Translations under genes and position numbers: made by a program
Assembly (NCBI GenBank): GCA_015223015.1
Contig: JADFWK010000131.1
Span: 1-6,632, forward strand
DNA: 6,632 nucleotides
Reading direction: 5' to 3'
DNA from: Pseudomonadota bacterium
GTDB taxonomy: Bacteria > Desulfobacterota > DSM-4660 > Desulfatiglandales > B25-G16
In this document: one piece after another, positions 5,825 through 6,632 of the stretch
Position numbering within the stretch: position 1 is the first letter of the stretch
How the letters are laid out: every line of letters begins with the position of its first letter
The notes under the pieces: model-generated
Told to the model about the DNA's origin: nothing
The model's database searches: none
What the model saw: only the letters and a program-made list of their open reading frames with translations

Positions 5825-5918
5825 ACAACCCAGCGATCTTTTTGCGTTTTTCAGTCCATGCATAGTTTGCTTTCGCTCCATTCATGGTGCGTGATTATCT
5901 CGAGGGCTGGATAATCAC

Positions 5919-6146
5919 TTACCTGTGCCATCCCTTTTCCTTCATACATCTTTTTATCATGTTCATTTCATCAAGCACGTCGTAAGCATCAGGTGAGGAA
6001 CGTATATACTTACGGATTTCCTTCTCACACTCGGCGTGATCATTCGCCATTTCGGATCGGGGTTTTGTAGGATGTTGGAATCTATGGCTGCAACCTATCG
6101 CCAACGTAAATAGAGACAGGCTCAACAACAAAAATATTCTTCTCAT
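5919..6146 (-). CDS. Small lipoprotein, 75 aa
   Basis: MRRIFLLLSLSLFTLAIGC is a clear lipoprotein signal peptide, with arginines at 2-3, a leucine-rich core and lipobox AIGC with the lipidated C19. The mature 57 residues are polar and probably helical, with a cysteine pair: C39 in AECEKEIRKYIR and C66 in IKRCMKEKGW. The layout, a cysteine about 25 residues before CMxxKGW near the C-terminus, is one I recall from many tiny proteobacterial lipoproteins; the two cysteines probably form a disulfide. The function is unknown. ATG 6146 is chosen because AAGGG lies 6 bases upstream and the signal begins there; an in-frame ATG at 6167 would add 7 residues. It lies 154 bases upstream of the channel gene in the same direction. 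Confidence 0.75.
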   Translation of the reverse strand: MRRIFLLLSLSLFTLAIGCSHRFQHPTKPRSEMANDHAECEKEIRKYIRSSPDAYDVLDEMNMIKRCMKEKGWHR

Positions 6147-6194
6147 AAGGTGCCCTTCGTTTTTCATAGTTAATCTTTCTATCTTAGAATATGA

Positions 6195-6214
6195 GGTCAA
6201 GTCTTTGCTTGACC
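6195..6214. repeat. REP-like palindrome
   Basis: GGTCAAG (6195-6201) and CTTGACC (6208-6214) are perfect inverted repeats around a 6-base loop, upstream of the small lipoprotein gene. Short GGTC...GACC palindromes of this kind are often dispersed repeats in proteobacteria, but only one copy is present here. It could also be an operator. Confidence 0.4.
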
Positions 6215-6252
6215 CTTACTTAGATTACAACTTATCTGTACTCTTAGCGATC

Positions 6253-6276
6253 TTGACATAGAGTGACTCTATTCAA
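6253..6276. promoter_or_regulatory. Operator-like dyad overlapping a TTGACA box
   Basis: ATAGAGT (6258-6264) and ACTCTAT (6266-6272) are perfect 7-base arms around one central G. The symmetry extends outward as TTGA/TCAA (6253-6256, 6273-6276) if C6257 is skipped. The one-base centre suits a dimeric protein site better than an RNA hairpin. TTGACA at 6253-6258 is a perfect -35 hexamer on the plus strand, but no good -10 follows at 16-18 bases. Confidence 0.4.
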
Positions 6277-6306
6277 TTCTGCGCCAAAAGTCGAGCAAGG
6301 ATTTTA

Positions 6307-6364
6307 CCCCGAATCTGAGACCCCGAATCTGATATCGGGCGACTTCACTGCCTTGGAATCGGGG
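6307..6364. repeat. Tandem 12-base repeat with an inverted partner
   Basis: CCCCGAATCTGA occurs at 6307-6318 and again at 6321-6332 (14-base period). GAATCGGGG at 6356-6364 is complementary to CCCCGAATC with one mismatch, so either copy can form a stem with it. The stretch lies 3' of the partial gene at the right edge. No protein in this stretch is convincing on either strand. It may be part of a dispersed non-coding repeat or a terminator region. Confidence 0.4.
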
Positions 6365-6413
6365 TTGAGCAGCTCCGGTACGTGTGCGAACGTGTTGTGG
6401 GGCGCTTGCAGCT

Positions 6414-6632
6414 TTACGCAATTGCACGGCTCGGTGAGGGAAGCTTTTGTCTGAAAAAATTAAATCTGTTCTCAATGTAATATTTCCGGATATCGCCTTC
6501 CAAAACTGAACCGAGCTTGACTTTAAAGTCTTTTGCTTTGAATGCGTGTATTCTATTTATCAATTTCGAAATTTCATTTTTTGTCAGTTCAGGCAAGGGG
6601 ATTCCTTGCCGCAATAAAAATTCAATATCAAA
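6414..6632 (-). CDS. C-terminal part of an unidentified protein (cut by right edge)
   Basis: The frame is open from the right edge to TAA at 6414-6416, giving 72 visible residues without a start: FDIEFLLRQGIPLPEL, then NRIHAFKAKDFKVKLGSVL, GDIRKYYIENRFNFF and the end PSPSRAIA. It is rich in lysine, isoleucine and phenylalanine, A+T rich at third positions, and looks like genuine soluble protein. FDIEFLLRQG recalls the (W)-[YF]-D-[FIL] segment near the C-terminus of AbiEii-type nucleotidyltransferase toxins, but this is a weak recollection over few residues. The last dozen residues change in character (RQKLPSPSRAIA), so the natural C-terminus may have been replaced by adjoining repeat-like DNA. 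Nothing can be said of its operon. Confidence 0.45.
   Translation of the reverse strand, partial: FDIEFLLRQGIPLPELTKNEISKLINRIHAFKAKDFKVKLGSVLEGDIRKYYIENRFNFFRQKLPSPSRAIA

Noticed and set aside
6263..6454. Plus- and minus-strand open frames of about 65 codons over the repeat region
   Set aside because: Neither has a ribosome site or recognisable domain, and both cross the tandem/inverted repeats, which better fit non-coding DNA.

Overview
The window reads as a piece of an anaerobic bacterial chromosome, best guessed as a sulfate-reducing or syntrophic Desulfobacterota-like organism. The bacterial call rests on Shine-Dalgarno sites, two lipobox lipoproteins and a Sec signal peptide with an A-x-A cleavage site. 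The anaerobic call rests on a molybdenum/tungsten formate dehydrogenase paired with an F420-type FrhB/FdhB iron-sulfur flavoprotein. The taxonomic guess is weak, because this enzyme pair is also found in methanogenic archaea.

Left half, plus strand (1-3262): a tight three-gene operon. It holds the C-terminal three quarters of formate dehydrogenase alpha (fdhA, cut by the left edge), the beta subunit (fdhB, starting 1 base after the fdhA stop) and a two-CBS-domain protein (18 bases further on). Alpha should oxidise formate (or reduce CO2) at a molybdopterin centre. Beta should carry the electrons through Fe-S clusters and a flavin to F420 or another acceptor. The CBS protein could sense adenylate charge, which is inference from the family. 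A run of three stem-loops, the last followed by TTTT, lies 30-145 bases after the operon.

Middle (3512-3859): a 66-residue Cys-rich small protein on the plus strand faces a truncated cupin-like reading frame on the minus strand. That frame keeps a good ribosome site but loses the cupin sequence after about 27 codons.

Right half, minus strand (3958-6632): read right to left, there is a partial gene running off the right edge, a palindrome- and repeat-rich intergenic stretch, a small 75-residue lipoprotein, a pentameric ligand-gated ion channel (Cys-loop receptor family), a doubtful mini-ORF and a 177-residue lipoprotein. The channel gene is clearly more G+C rich than its neighbours, which suggests acquisition by transfer.

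I see no CRISPR array, tRNA, rRNA or recognisable transposase. The least ordinary items are the bacterial neurotransmitter-receptor-type channel flanked by two lipoproteins, the truncated cupin head, and the clustered palindromes and repeats at 6195-6364. None is firm evidence of a new system.
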